Shown one piece after another: positions 31,598 to 41,333 of a stretch of 64,000 nt of DNA. How positions within the stretch are numbered: position 1 is the stretch's first letter; each line of letters starts with the position of its first letter. The translations under genes and the position numbers were made by a program. The DNA comes from Rhynchopus sp. YZ270_cl-10 (lineage: Eukaryota > Euglenozoa > Diplonemea > Diplonemida > Diplonemidae), in contig OZ037916.1 in assembly GCA_964035575.1 (NCBI GenBank), forward strand, positions 1,178,001 to 1,242,000, given 5' to 3'. The notes below the pieces were generated by a model that made no database searches, had not been told where the DNA came from, and saw only the letters and a list, made by a program, of their open reading frames with translations.

Positions 31598-31732
31598 TGG
31601 TGTGATTCAGGGGGTACGGACAACCCACGGAAGAACCACGGGGGAACCACCGGAGAACTGTTTCGGGCTATCTTAAGATTTGCGGAGCACCTTCGGGGGA
31701 ACCACGGAGAATCCGTTTGGGTGATCACACCA
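31598..31732. mobile_element. MITE-like DNA element, TA target duplication
   Basis: Ends TGGTGTGAT and ATCACACCA are flanked by TA. The 135-bp body repeats GAACCACGG-like words and carries no frame. Confidence 0.7.
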
Positions 31733-31944
31733 TATTATTGAGTTATTCTTAACAACTGTCTATGTGATGAAGAGACAGCCCGCCTTCATGACCTAGTCGG
31801 CGTCTTTCAGGACGTGATAACGATAGTGGGATAAAAGACACGTTTTTTCGTCAAAGTTTTCTTGTTTTAGGTTCATGATAACGTCAGAGCCTCACCTCCT
31901 ATGTGCCGTAGAATACCGTTGTTCACAGTGTTTATTTTGTTTAC

Positions 31945-31989
31945 AAGGTGACTAAGCAACGAGAGGCTTAGGATCATCTTATAAACTTT
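31945..31989 (+). repeat. Class A stem-loop repeat
   Basis: AAGGTGACTAAGC, loop AACGAGAG, GCTTAG, GA, TCATCTT, then ATAAACTTT. All helices intact with one G-U pair. Confidence 0.8.
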
Positions 31990-32240
31990 GTCGTTGTTAT
32001 CTTCGTGAGTGCCATCTAGTGAGTTGGTTCAAAAAAAAAAAAATTATAGCCCCATTGTGTTTTGTTATCGACCAAAAAAAATATGTGTGAGAATAAAGCC
32101 ATCAAGAGCACTTTTTGATTGTTGAAACTCTCCAGTAGTAGTTATCTGATTGGAACAAAAAAAAAAAGTAAAATAAATCAAAAACTCTCCAAAGCAAAGA
32201 ATCTTCAAGATCATCCCTTTCTTTTTCTTCTTTTTTCTTC

Positions 32241-32285
32241 GTGCCTGCGTCTCAGAGGCGTTTGCACTATCAACTTCACTTTTTT
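32241..32285 (+). repeat. Class D stem-loop repeat, short form
   Basis: GTGC, CT, GCGTC, loop TCAGA, GGCGT, TT, GCAC, then TATCAACTTCACTTT. Outer and inner helices perfect apart from G-U pairs. Confidence 0.75.
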
Positions 32286-32754
32286 TTTTGTCCAGCACAC
32301 TACAACTGTGAAGGCCATTTTCCCCCCACTCCCTTTCCTCCGTCACAATAACCTCCCCACCCCAAGATTGAAACACCCACGTGTCCTGTAAAATTCCCAC
32401 AAAATCCTTTCCCCCCAAAAAATTCTTTTGTTTTGTTTTTTCCCCCCTCGAAAGTGTCTTCAAATGCTTCAAAAAAAAAGCGAGACAACTTTTTCGGGTA
32501 CAAATGTGCTTGTCCAAATAACCAAACTTCTACGTACTAAAAAAAATTCCTTTTCAAAAAATTTAGTGAAGACTTTGTCTGACTATCAAGATTATCAAAA
32601 AATTTAAAAAAATAAGCAAAAAAGAACGATTTTCAGTTCTTTTTACAATTTTTTTTTCTTCTTTACAACCGAATTCCCCTCGCCTTGAGGTTGAGCATGC
32701 GAGGCTTAGGATTTCATGTCTACCATTTCTTTTCCCCGGTTCTCTCTCTGCTCA

Positions 32755-32795
32755 GTGCCTGCGTCGCCGAGGCGTTTGCACATATCAACTTCAAC
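32755..32795 (+). repeat. Class D stem-loop repeat, short form
   Basis: GTGCCTGCGTCGCCGA, GGCGTTTGCAC, ATATCAACTTCAACTTT. Same helices as the copy at 32241, with a different loop. Confidence 0.75.
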
Positions 32796-33509
32796 TTTTT
32801 TTTAGATCTCAATCATTTTCAATTGAAGTGTCTCTGCTTCTCTGTGGGTTTGATAATTGATAGCGCACAGAGAAGCAGAATGCAAGAGAGAAGAGGAAAG
32901 AGAGAAAACTGATCAAGGTTGTATTTTTTTTTTTTTTTGCAAAAGAAACCCGACACAGTGTCGGGGTACAACAGTACTCCAGACAACAAAGAAAAACAAA
33001 ATGTGTCGTTCTTTTTTTGAGGTATGTGTCTATCCATCTGGATTTTGTGCATATTTCACGTTTTCTTGATTTTTTTTTTTTTTGGGCCCAAAAATCCCCT
33101 TTTACCCCAAACCGGTTCCCTTCCCAATCCCCACCTTTTTTTTACGTTTGTATTTAATCAAATTTGAAGCAAACGAAAAAATAAAAGACGTCAAAAAAAT
33201 AAATAAATCAAAAATTGTACATACTTACATCAATCGGCTATCTTTTAGTGTAGTCACTCTCCCCCCTTTTTTTTTTTCATCTTCGTTTCCTTTGTGTGAC
33301 TTGTTCCCCGTCCCGAAAAGGGCACCTTTTTTTTTTTTTTTTCACTTTTTTCTTCTCTCCTTCACTTCGTACTGACTATCTTATTCCCTGTCTATGGCAC
33401 CAATTTATATCATCACTTTCCACATTCTAAATTTCCAACAGCAAAAAACTGTTTTTTTTTTTTTTTGAAAACGTGATAGTCGTTTTACCCTCTTTTGTTT
33501 TAACTTTTT

Positions 33510-33569
33510 AACCCGCGGAGTGTCAGTGCCTGCGTCCCAGAGGCGGTTTGCACTATCAACTTCACTTTT
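33510..33569 (+). repeat. Class D stem-loop repeat
   Basis: AACCCGCGGAGTGTCA leader, GTGCCTGCGTCCCAGA, GGCGGTTTGCAC, TATCAACTTCACTTT. The TTCGATA part of the leader is missing. Confidence 0.7.
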
Positions 33570-33608
33570 GTTTTATCTTCATTATACATTCATTATTTTT
33601 TTGTTTAC

Positions 33609-33645
33609 AGGTGACTAAGCAGTAGAAGCTTAGATTGGATTCAGT
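33609..33645 (+). repeat. Class A stem-loop repeat
   Basis: AGGTGACTAAGC, loop AGTAGAA, GCTTAG, ATTGGATTCAG. Inner 6-bp helix perfect, outer helix lost. Confidence 0.65.
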
Positions 33646-33933
33646 TAACAAAATTCTTCCTTTTTGCGATATTACCTATTACACCGTCTCTTTTACGGTC
33701 TTTGTGACTTTGATACTCTGGAATTCAGGTACGTTACGATACGTAGTTTTTTTTTCTTTTACAATTATTTCTAAAAAAAAAGCTACAGTTTTTCTGTACG
33801 TGTCCATTGAACCCATTTCAGTGAACACAACCCAGCTTCATACTATTGGCAACCATATGTGCTCTGTCGCCACCTAGGTGCAGATGCCGTCCTACAACTT
33901 TTTACCTCGAAATGGATGTCCGTCCACCCCCAC

Positions 33934-33970
33934 GGTGTCATGAGAGGGCTTTGTATTTCGACTCAACTTT
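33934..33970 (+). repeat. Class B stem-loop repeat
   Basis: GGTGTCATGAGAGGGCTTTG, TATTTCGACTCAACTTT. The core from GTCA to TATTTC matches the other B copies. Confidence 0.65.
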
Positions 33971-34071
33971 ATGCGATGTATTTCTACCCCCTTTTTTTTT
34001 TTGAAGAAAACAGCAAAAACAAGAAAAAACAAAAAGCAAAAAAACCGTGATAAACAAACTATTCAAAAAAA

Positions 34072-34138
34072 AGTGGATATTGCACAGCTGTGGCAACACA
34101 ACCGAGGCAACTCCAACAATTTTAACAACAAAAAAAAA
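34072..34138 (+). repeat. Class F repeat, A-tailed, long form
   Basis: AGTGGATATTGCACAGCTG, TGGCAACACAACCGAGG, CAACTCCAACAATTTTAAC, then A-rich. Two short-form class F copies follow within 320 bp. Confidence 0.65.
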
Positions 34139-34140
34139 GT

Positions 34141-34205
34141 AGTGGGGCACACTCTAGGGTGGCTACACTAATACAACAAAGCTTTCAAAAAAAAAAAAAA
34201 AAAAA
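34141..34205 (+). repeat. Class F repeat, A-tailed, short form
   Basis: AGTGGGGCACACTCTAGG, GTGGCTACACTAATACAAC, AAAGCTTTC, then about 20 A. Confidence 0.7.
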
Positions 34206-34373
34206 CAAATGTGCGTTCCTAAAGGTCAAACAAGACTTTCCTCACCAAAACAAACAAATTTTCCTGTGGGTGTTGTTGTTTTCCTTCTTTTGTCCTCGTA
34301 TTCGCAGAGTCAAAGCTCTGCTTTTCATTTCAACTATATTTTGCTTTTCTCCCCAAAAAAAAAAAAAAAAAAT

Positions 34374-34438
34374 AGTGGAGTACACTCTATGGGTGGCTAC
34401 ACTAATACAACCAAGTTTTCAAAAAAAAAAAAAAAAAA
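34374..34438 (+). repeat. Class F repeat, A-tailed, short form
   Basis: AGTGGAGTACACTCTATGG, GTGGCTACACTAATACAACC, AAGTTTTC, then about 18 A. It is preceded directly by another run of about 17 A. Confidence 0.7.
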
Positions 34439-35081
34439 CGTCGCAATCCTATTTGCTCATGGGTTGCGTCAAACAAAACCACGTTCCAACTACAAAAAGA
34501 AATAAAACATCTCAGCACAATTCAAGTCTGCTATACAAAAAGCTCACCAAATTTTTCCAACAAAACACACAGAAATAACACAAATACATATTTGACTCGC
34601 AAAACAAAACAAAAAATACCGTAACTGTCTGTAAGGCACGCTCCACGACAATCAACAGATTATCAAACAAAAACAAAACAACACGCAAAAACAAAATAAA
34701 ATACAGTGGATCTTGCACACAACTATTCCAACAATTTTTCAACAAAAATATCTATCACAGTTCACTTGGGTTGACGAACGTCGACTTTTCATCAAAAGAG
34801 TATCTGACTTTGTTAAGGTGACTCAGCACAAGAGCTTTACTTAAAACAAATTGCCACCTACGAGTAGCAAACACACACAATAACAAACAAAACGACAAAC
34901 CACTGATGAATAAACCAGAATAAACCAGACTCAGCACGGCTTCGGTTTCATCTCTTACAAGCTTTTCTTTTGAGTTGATAGGGTATGACATAACGCAAAA
35001 ACGAGAGACTCAGAGTCATCTTATCAAATAACGCTTCTGTTAAATCCCGCCATACAAAATCCCCCTCGTGCGTAGTTACCG

Positions 35082-35130
35082 AAGGTACTGTCAAAACGAG
35101 TGGTCTTTGTTTGTATTTCAAATCAACCTT
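35082..35130 (+). repeat. Class B repeat, expanded
   Basis: AAGGTACTGTCAAAACGAG, TGGTCTTTGTTTGTATTTC, AAATCAACC. The loop and the right arm each carry extra bases. Confidence 0.55.
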
Positions 35131-35214
35131 ATATGTGTTGTGCACGAGACATTTATTCGCCTTACATTTTACAGGATTATACTCTTCAATACTTTCCCCC
35201 CCCTTCTCGCTCTC

Positions 35215-35296
35215 TCTGGGGTTCGATTATCTGCGGAGAACCAATGCTGCTGCGTTTGCCGGCTGTACAGTTCGGCATTTGCACTTTCAACTTCTC
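35215..35296 (+). repeat. Class D repeat with T-arm-like leader
   Basis: CTGGGGTTCGATTATCTGCG, GAGAACCAATGCTGCTGCG, TTTGCCGGCTGTACAG, TTCGGCATTTGCACTTTC, AACTTC. The most diverged copy that still has both leader and stem. Confidence 0.55.
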
Positions 35297-38200
35297 CCTA
35301 ATTTCTTTCCAAAACAAAACCCTCTTCAGCATCATCAATTCAACATTTTTTTTTTTTTTTTGAAAAAAACGAAAAAAGTGGTCCATAGACAAAATATACC
35401 GTTTTCTTTATCAAAAAGAAATTATACTTTTGTATTGACATTGTTGCCTGCGTCACAGAGGTGTCTCTCTCCGGCACGTTAAAATTATCAAACTGCCTTT
35501 GTGATGGCTCTGCACGAGAGGGCACGGTTGTCTTTGCTTTAAGTGCTTTTTTTTTGTATCTCTCTTCTGAATCTGTTACCTTTATTTGCAGATTTTCTGT
35601 CATTGCATCATTGAACATTACAATTTGAAAGTGCTTTTGTGATGCAACACTTCACAAGTTGTCATCTCATTTGCTTAAACCAAACAGGGGGGGAGAATCA
35701 CCACAAAAAAAATCAACACAGATTCAACAGTAGTGCCGAATTCTTTGTGTTGTGGTGGTCCCCCCTTAACAATTTTTTTTTGACAACAAACGACAGTCAA
35801 AAGAAGACCGAAAAGCATGGGTTTTATGTGGAAGAAAAAAAATATAGTCTTTCGGGGCAAAAGCCCCTGTGTGAAGATACCCAGCACAGGGTTCTTTTGT
35901 TCTCCCCTTTGACATTTTACATCTTTGCTTGCTACAGTTAGTAAGTAAATGAAAATTTTGTTTCCTTTGTTTTTGTGACGATTCAGTTCGTTTTCCCTTT
36001 GTTATTTTCTCTCTTCGTTACCTACACAGCTACGAGAGGGCTTTGTGTACCAATGTTATTTTTTATTTTTTTCACCCATACAAACCTTCCCTCACATGAT
36101 CCTTCCCAGAAAACCATCGAGACGTGTCTCCTTTTGTGTTCAGCGTCTTGCTCATATTTGTACTGAAGTGTGCGTGCAATTACCCCATGCCACTTGCTTT
36201 ACATCTACCCTTCCCCCTTCTGCACCACACCACAAAAGGGGGGAGGGGAGTTGAGTATCTCTCGAAGACACCTAAGGAGCACATCCGCCTCCACTTTTTC
36301 TCCACAGAAAATGACGAAATTTTAATCTCGTCTTATCTGATTCCCCTCCACATCCGATGGGTCTTTTCTGAGTTAGGTACATTTTTTTTTTTTCGGTTTT
36401 TTTTTTTTTTTGCAGCTCTCCAAGTAACCAGGCCAAAAATAGAAATATGCTCTTGTTGCTCTCTGTTCTTTGTTTTTGTTCTTTTTTTGGCCGAAATTCT
36501 TCCAAAAAAAATTTTAAAATCCGCAAATTATTCTCTTCACTCGGATCAAAAAATGGAAGTTCGTTTTTTTTTTTTTGTTCCTTTCGCGTTGCACAAAACT
36601 GCCTTCGGTGCAAAAGGAGGGTCAAATATTTGCCGTTTATTCTCTCACCTCATTTTTTCACTCATTTTTTGTCTTTTTTTTCGTCCATTTTCTGACGACT
36701 TTCCCCCTTTTTTTTTCCTTTCCTTTTTTTTTTTGCGGGCTCTTTACATCAAAAGGTATCTACTATGCATAGTTCATCTTCCATTTTCAACATTTTTTTG
36801 ACCAACTTTCTCTTATTTTTTTCCACCTTTGGAGATTCTCCTATTTCACATTGAACACATTTTGGAACACTTTTCTTAGAGAAACAGAGTGAGACAACAG
36901 ACATTTGGTGCTTTTTTTTTTTTTTTTTTTTCAATTTCGAGCAACCCAACAAGGCTTCTGACGAAGAAAGACTATTTCTCTTGGTTCGTCTTGGAGGTTT
37001 TCGCTCCTTTTTTTTACAGCTCAGTGCCTGCTTACATACTTTATACAATACACGAAATTCTACCAAAGAGCTTCAACCCACATACACCCTTTCGTCAAAA
37101 GGAGAAAATAACAAAAAAAAGCCCCTTTTTTTTGCTCTTTTTTCTCTCTTTAGACGGCGAAAGTGAGAGAGTTACGATTGCTTCGGAAACTCTCGGGAGA
37201 GGCAGAGGGAAGAAAAAAAAACTGACAGGATAAAAATCTTGAGACAATACAAACTGTGTTGTTGTGGAGGTTTTGTTTCTTCTCTTTGCGCTCCGCTCCG
37301 TTTTTTTTTTTTTTTCTTTTTCCCCCTCTTTTTCTCTTCTTTGTAGATGACTAAGAAAACACCATTGTCAGACAAAAATGGCTTATTAATGATCTTGCCA
37401 ACTTTATTTTTTCTCTCCTTTTCTTATTTTCCTGAAGATTGCTTTTTTTTTTCTACCCTTTTGACATACTCTTTGTCTCTCCCCAAAAATCCTTTTTACT
37501 TTTCCATCCTGTTTTCAAAGTAGAACTGTTTTCCTTCCCATTGTTGAATAAGCCGATTGAGTACGACAGGAGGCTAGGTCAACATCGTGCACTACCCCCC
37601 CCTTTTTTTCTTTTCTCAAGGTTGAACAAAGCACGTTGTTGTTGGGCTTAAGTTCACACCTTTCCTTTAGTTTCCCAAAGGTAGCAAAGCGCATGAGGGA
37701 AAGAGAACAAAGAACTCTACTCACAAAAAACTATTGGCGCATGAACGCCAACACCGCCCCTTCCCTTCTTTATTTTATTTTATTTTTCTTTTTTTTTTTT
37801 TTTTTGCCTTTTACATTTCTAGGCCCTCTATGAACGGAGAGAGATTTTTTTTTACTGCTCTCACCAGCGTCTCACAGTCTCTCACAGACTGTTGCGTGCT
37901 CTCACGGAGACGTACATAGATGGCCTAATATCCCAATGACCAACCTCTAAAAGAGCTAACGAAAAAAAAAAAGGGGGAGGAAAGAAGTCAAAGAGGAACG
38001 GTTCACCTGTTTCCCTCTCTAACCCCCGGTTTCGCCTCCGTTTTGTTTTTTCAATGCTAAAGACTTAAAAAGTAATGTAAAAATGGTCTTCTTTCTTTTC
38101 CCCCTTTCTTTTTACACAAACCCCCCCCCCCCTACCCAATCCTTAGAGAGAAATATTACCTTGTCTCGATGGAATTTCCCTTTTTCTTTTGACAGTGTTT

Positions 38201-38440
38201 TTCCCCCTCTTTTTTTTTCACTATCACTTCATCCAGGAACGTACGGCGTGAAGTGTTTCCGACACTTTCAAATCTTTTCCCCCCCTTTTCCCCCTTCATC
38301 ATTTTTTTTTTTTTTTTGTGGAAGCTCTGTTCCTCCAGGCTCTCCAGTGTAGCCTGTCTTTTCATCTTCCATTTTTTTTTTTGTACAGATGAGCCACGTC
38401 GAGGGGGTACAGCGGCAATCCATCTCCTCCTTTGCTTTAA

Positions 38441-38483
38441 AAGATGACTAAGCAACGAGAGGCTTAGGTTCATCTTATAAACT
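38441..38483 (+). repeat. Class A stem-loop repeat, perfect helix
   Basis: AAGATGACTAAGC, loop AACGAGAG, GCTTAG, bulge GT, TCATCTT, then ATAAACT. All 13 pairs are Watson-Crick; this is the best single copy for seeing the fold. Confidence 0.85.
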
Positions 38484-38503
38484 GGGGGGGATTTTTTTTT
38501 TTG

Positions 38504-38545
38504 AGGTACACTGTCATGATGAGAGGGCTTTGTATTTCAAATGAA
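38504..38545 (+). repeat. Class B stem-loop repeat
   Basis: GAGGTACACTGTCATGATGA, GAGGGCTTTGTATTTC, AAATG. It lies about 20 nt after the class A copy at 38441. Confidence 0.65.
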
Positions 38546-39318
38546 AATTTTTTTTCTCAATGATTCGCCACCCCCTCAGCTTGTCTTGCCATTTTCTTTT
38601 TTTTTTTGTATTTTCTCTTTGATTTGAAAGTATGAAACCCACCTTTTTTGTTTTATTTTAATTGCTAGAGATTTTTGCAGGGATTTTGTATGTGTTCTGC
38701 AATTCAATTCATTTCTGAATGAAGATTGAATTGTTATGGGAAGGTTAACAGAATGTAACTGCAAAAACGTCGGGCAAAAAGTAAAACTTCAAGAAGGTAT
38801 ATTCCACCACCTCCCCCCCCCTTCCCCCGAGTAAGAGTAGCGAGACATAACGTTCTACAGGAGGGGTAGGTTATTCGCTAGGAGAATGTACAGAACGCTG
38901 CCAAAAAAAAGTGTGGAAGAGAAACCGTAAAGGAACCCCCACCGTGTTCCACTCCCCCCCCGCAGAAGCAGGTATTTACAGCCTCGTACTGAGGGGGGAA
39001 ATGGAAACAGAGAGCCGCTTTTTTTACGGTTTGGATCCAGTCTTTGTGGTAGTGTTCTGTCTTCGGCCCTCTCAGCTGACCCTGTCCTCAGGTTGTCTTT
39101 GTTTATGTCTGTACTCTACTCTTCTTGATCTTACATTTCTTTTTATTGGGTTATTTTTCATTTTTCATTTTTCATTTTCACCCTTCCCCGTTCAATTTAC
39201 ACAAAAAAAAAAAAAAAAGGCAGTATTCCCCTCGAATGTCTCATCTCGATCCCCCCTCAACATCTCCCACCATTCTTCCCTGTACAGAAAGATCTAATAA
39301 AAAACAACTTCGCATACA

Positions 39319-41333
39319 ATGATACCGGGTGCCATCAAGCTTGACTACGACGCAAATGCGCCCCTCGTGCGTGACCCTGAGGTGGGTCTCGTGCTCCCCC
39401 CATGGGCACCGCCGCAGATGCGTGTCCAGATGGCTGCGATGCCTGTCGACAAGAAGCGTCAGATCATGCGCCAGCAGCTCGCCACTGTCAAGCAGGCGCT
39501 TGGCCTCGACCCCCAGGACACCTCTGTGCCCACCGACGCACAGTACAAAAACTGGCTCAAAATTGAGTTCGACAAAATGAAGCAGATGTCCGCTGGAGGA
39601 GGCGCTGGCGGGCACTCCCACGGGGGCCAACCCTGCCAAGGACACGGTGGGCAGGGTGGACACAACCATGGTGGCCACGACCATGGAGGGCACTCTCACG
39701 GTGGAGGCGGGCACTCCCACGGCGGACAACCTTGCCAGGGGCACGGCGGTCAGGGCGGGCACAACCATGGTGGCTACGGTGGAGGACACAACCACGGTGG
39801 AGGTGGAGGTGGCCACTCCCACGGTGGAGTGCCTTGCCAGGGGCATGGTGGTCAGGGCGGGCACAACCATGGTGGTGCACCTCCTCCGGCCAACCCTATG
39901 TCCGGGATGGACGGTCTTCTGCGGTCGCAGGCACCACTTCGCATCTCGGAGCAGATCGATACGGAGGTGGCGACGGACAGCGACTCTGGCCTGGCACTGC
40001 CTGCGTGGATCCCTGATGTGGAGCGTGCGCAGATCCTTGCGATGTCGGTGCAGCGCAGGAGGGCGATGCGGAGGCACCAGATCCTGTCCATCAAATGCTG
40101 CAACGACGCGCTTGAGGGCACCATGAGGAAGCCGGCTGCGGCAGACCTGGAGGAGCCTTCTGCAGAGCTGACCCGCAAATGGGTGCAGCGTGAGTGGACG
40201 AAGATCAACCTCATGAAGGCCACCGCCCCCCCTGCCGCAGCCCTCGTGGGGCAGTGGGTCTACGGCCGCCGTACCGATGGTGACCTCAGCGAGTACGAAT
40301 TCATCAAGCGTGACGGGAAGCTCTTCTACTGCGAGCACACCGCCTCGGGAGGCGTGCTCGAGGGTGAAGTGCTCACTGCTGCTGAGGGGCCGTCTGCGCC
40401 TGCGCATACACAGTTCACCCCGGTGTGGTCGGTGACCCTGGGGGACAACAAGGGAAGCATGTGGTTCCGTGTGATCGACGGTGTGACGATTGAGTCGCTG
40501 TTCGTGCACGAAGGTGCAGCGGCAAAGGGCTTCAAGGCAAGCTCGCGGCGTGGGTGGTCGTCCATGAGCGGCGCGCCTGAGACGGTTGACATTATCTTCT
40601 CTGGGGAGCTCATCACAGACACAGAGTCGGGTTTGATCGTGCCGCCGTGGGCACCGGCAGCGAGTCTGCAGCAGATGAAGACTCTGCCGCTGGCAGAGCG
40701 CAAGCGCATGAAGCAGATGCAGGACATGCCTGTGCGGACAAAGCTTGGCCTCAAGGAGACCGAGCCCGTTACCTTTGAGCAAACGAAGGAGTGGATGAAG
40801 TCTGCCTACGAGCAGCACCTCGAGCAGCAGCAGCAGATGGCGGGCATGTCCTCGCAGCAGAAGATGGCCTTCATGCAGAAGAAGATGGCCGAGCAGCAGA
40901 GCCTTGTCGACAAGGTCGGCGAGCTCAACATTGCACCCCCACCGGAGACGAAGAAGCCGGAGGTATGCTTTATGCTTTAGGTGTTCTGCTAAAGGCTTCT
41001 TTCAATTCAAATGCACCACATAACACACAATGGCCATATTCTGCGCAAGAATTACCCTCACAAGGCATACACACAACACAACAACAAGTGGGCTATACTC
41101 CGTTAACACTCTAAATCTGTTATCAAACACAACACAACCCAAAGTGGACAATGTTCCGTTCCAATGAACTACACACAATGCTTCAACACAACACAACACA
41201 ACAGACTGCGGAAGAGGCAGACATGCAGTCCCAGCTTGCCATGATCAACCAGATGGTCATGCAGAACATGCAAAACGAAAGCAACGTCAAGAAAAGCCAA
41301 GCAAAAGGCCCAGGTGAGAAGTCTCTTGATTGA
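39319..41333 (+). CDS. His/Gly-rich protein with three copies of an unrecognised repeat
   Basis: Exons 39319-40962 and 41205-41333 give 590 residues; the 242-nt intron starts GTATGC and ends CAACACAACAG, phase 0, and removes a stop at 40980. Three copies of a 75-85-residue module, at about 16-92, 215-296 and 431-510, share a start like TDxExGLxxPxW, a middle like QxxxMPxxxRRxM and an end like KxWxKxEYxK; I do not know this module. Between copies 1 and 2 (about 96-189) is a His/Gly-rich segment built from GGHSHGG, PCQGHGGQGG and HNHGG, a likely Zn, Ni or Cu binding array. Between copies 2 and 3 (about 305-410) is a beta-rich domain beginning LVGQWVYGRR with a GSMWFRVIDG strand. The C-terminus is Gln/Met-rich. 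A metal buffering or binding role is inferred from composition. Confidence 0.82.
41037..41056 (+). repeat. 20-nt intron word shared with the six-exon gene
   Basis: TATTCTGCGCAAGAATTACC, identical to 21791-21810. Further on in the same intron are two AGTGG-starting pieces (about 41089 and 41143) that recall class F repeats. Confidence 0.7.

Larger units (their letters stand above)
27028..39318. other. 12.3-kb gene desert filled with homopolymer runs and stem-loop repeats
   Basis: I find no credible gene on either strand. Open frames are short and dominated by Phe, Lys, Ser and Pro from T, A and C runs. Long A and T runs (10-17 nt) occur every few hundred bp. Against this AT-rich background lie more than 20 GC-richer islands of 35-70 nt that are the stem-loop repeats listed separately, plus a MITE at 31598-31732. 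Weak or partial class A pieces not listed singly lie at about 29423, 32684, 34815, 34928, 34986 and 37346; a weak class B at 36024; weak class D at 27756 and 35446; weak class F at 28829 and 34705; and a catccggatgg-type repeat at 27571-27640. Confidence 0.7.

Noticed and set aside
36124-36801. 225-codon frame in the gene desert
   Set aside because: It is dominated by Phe, Leu and Ser from T-runs, has no domain, and resembles dozens of other such frames in the same region.
27028-39318. Regularly spaced similar repeats as a CRISPR-like array
   Set aside because: Repeat classes differ, spacing is irregular, the context is eukaryotic, and no cas-like gene is present.
39241-40818. 525-codon open frame on the - strand opposite the His-rich gene
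   Set aside because: His/Arg/Leu-biased composition mirrors the + frame; it crosses no domain I know, and the + frame has three internal homologous units and a plausible intron.
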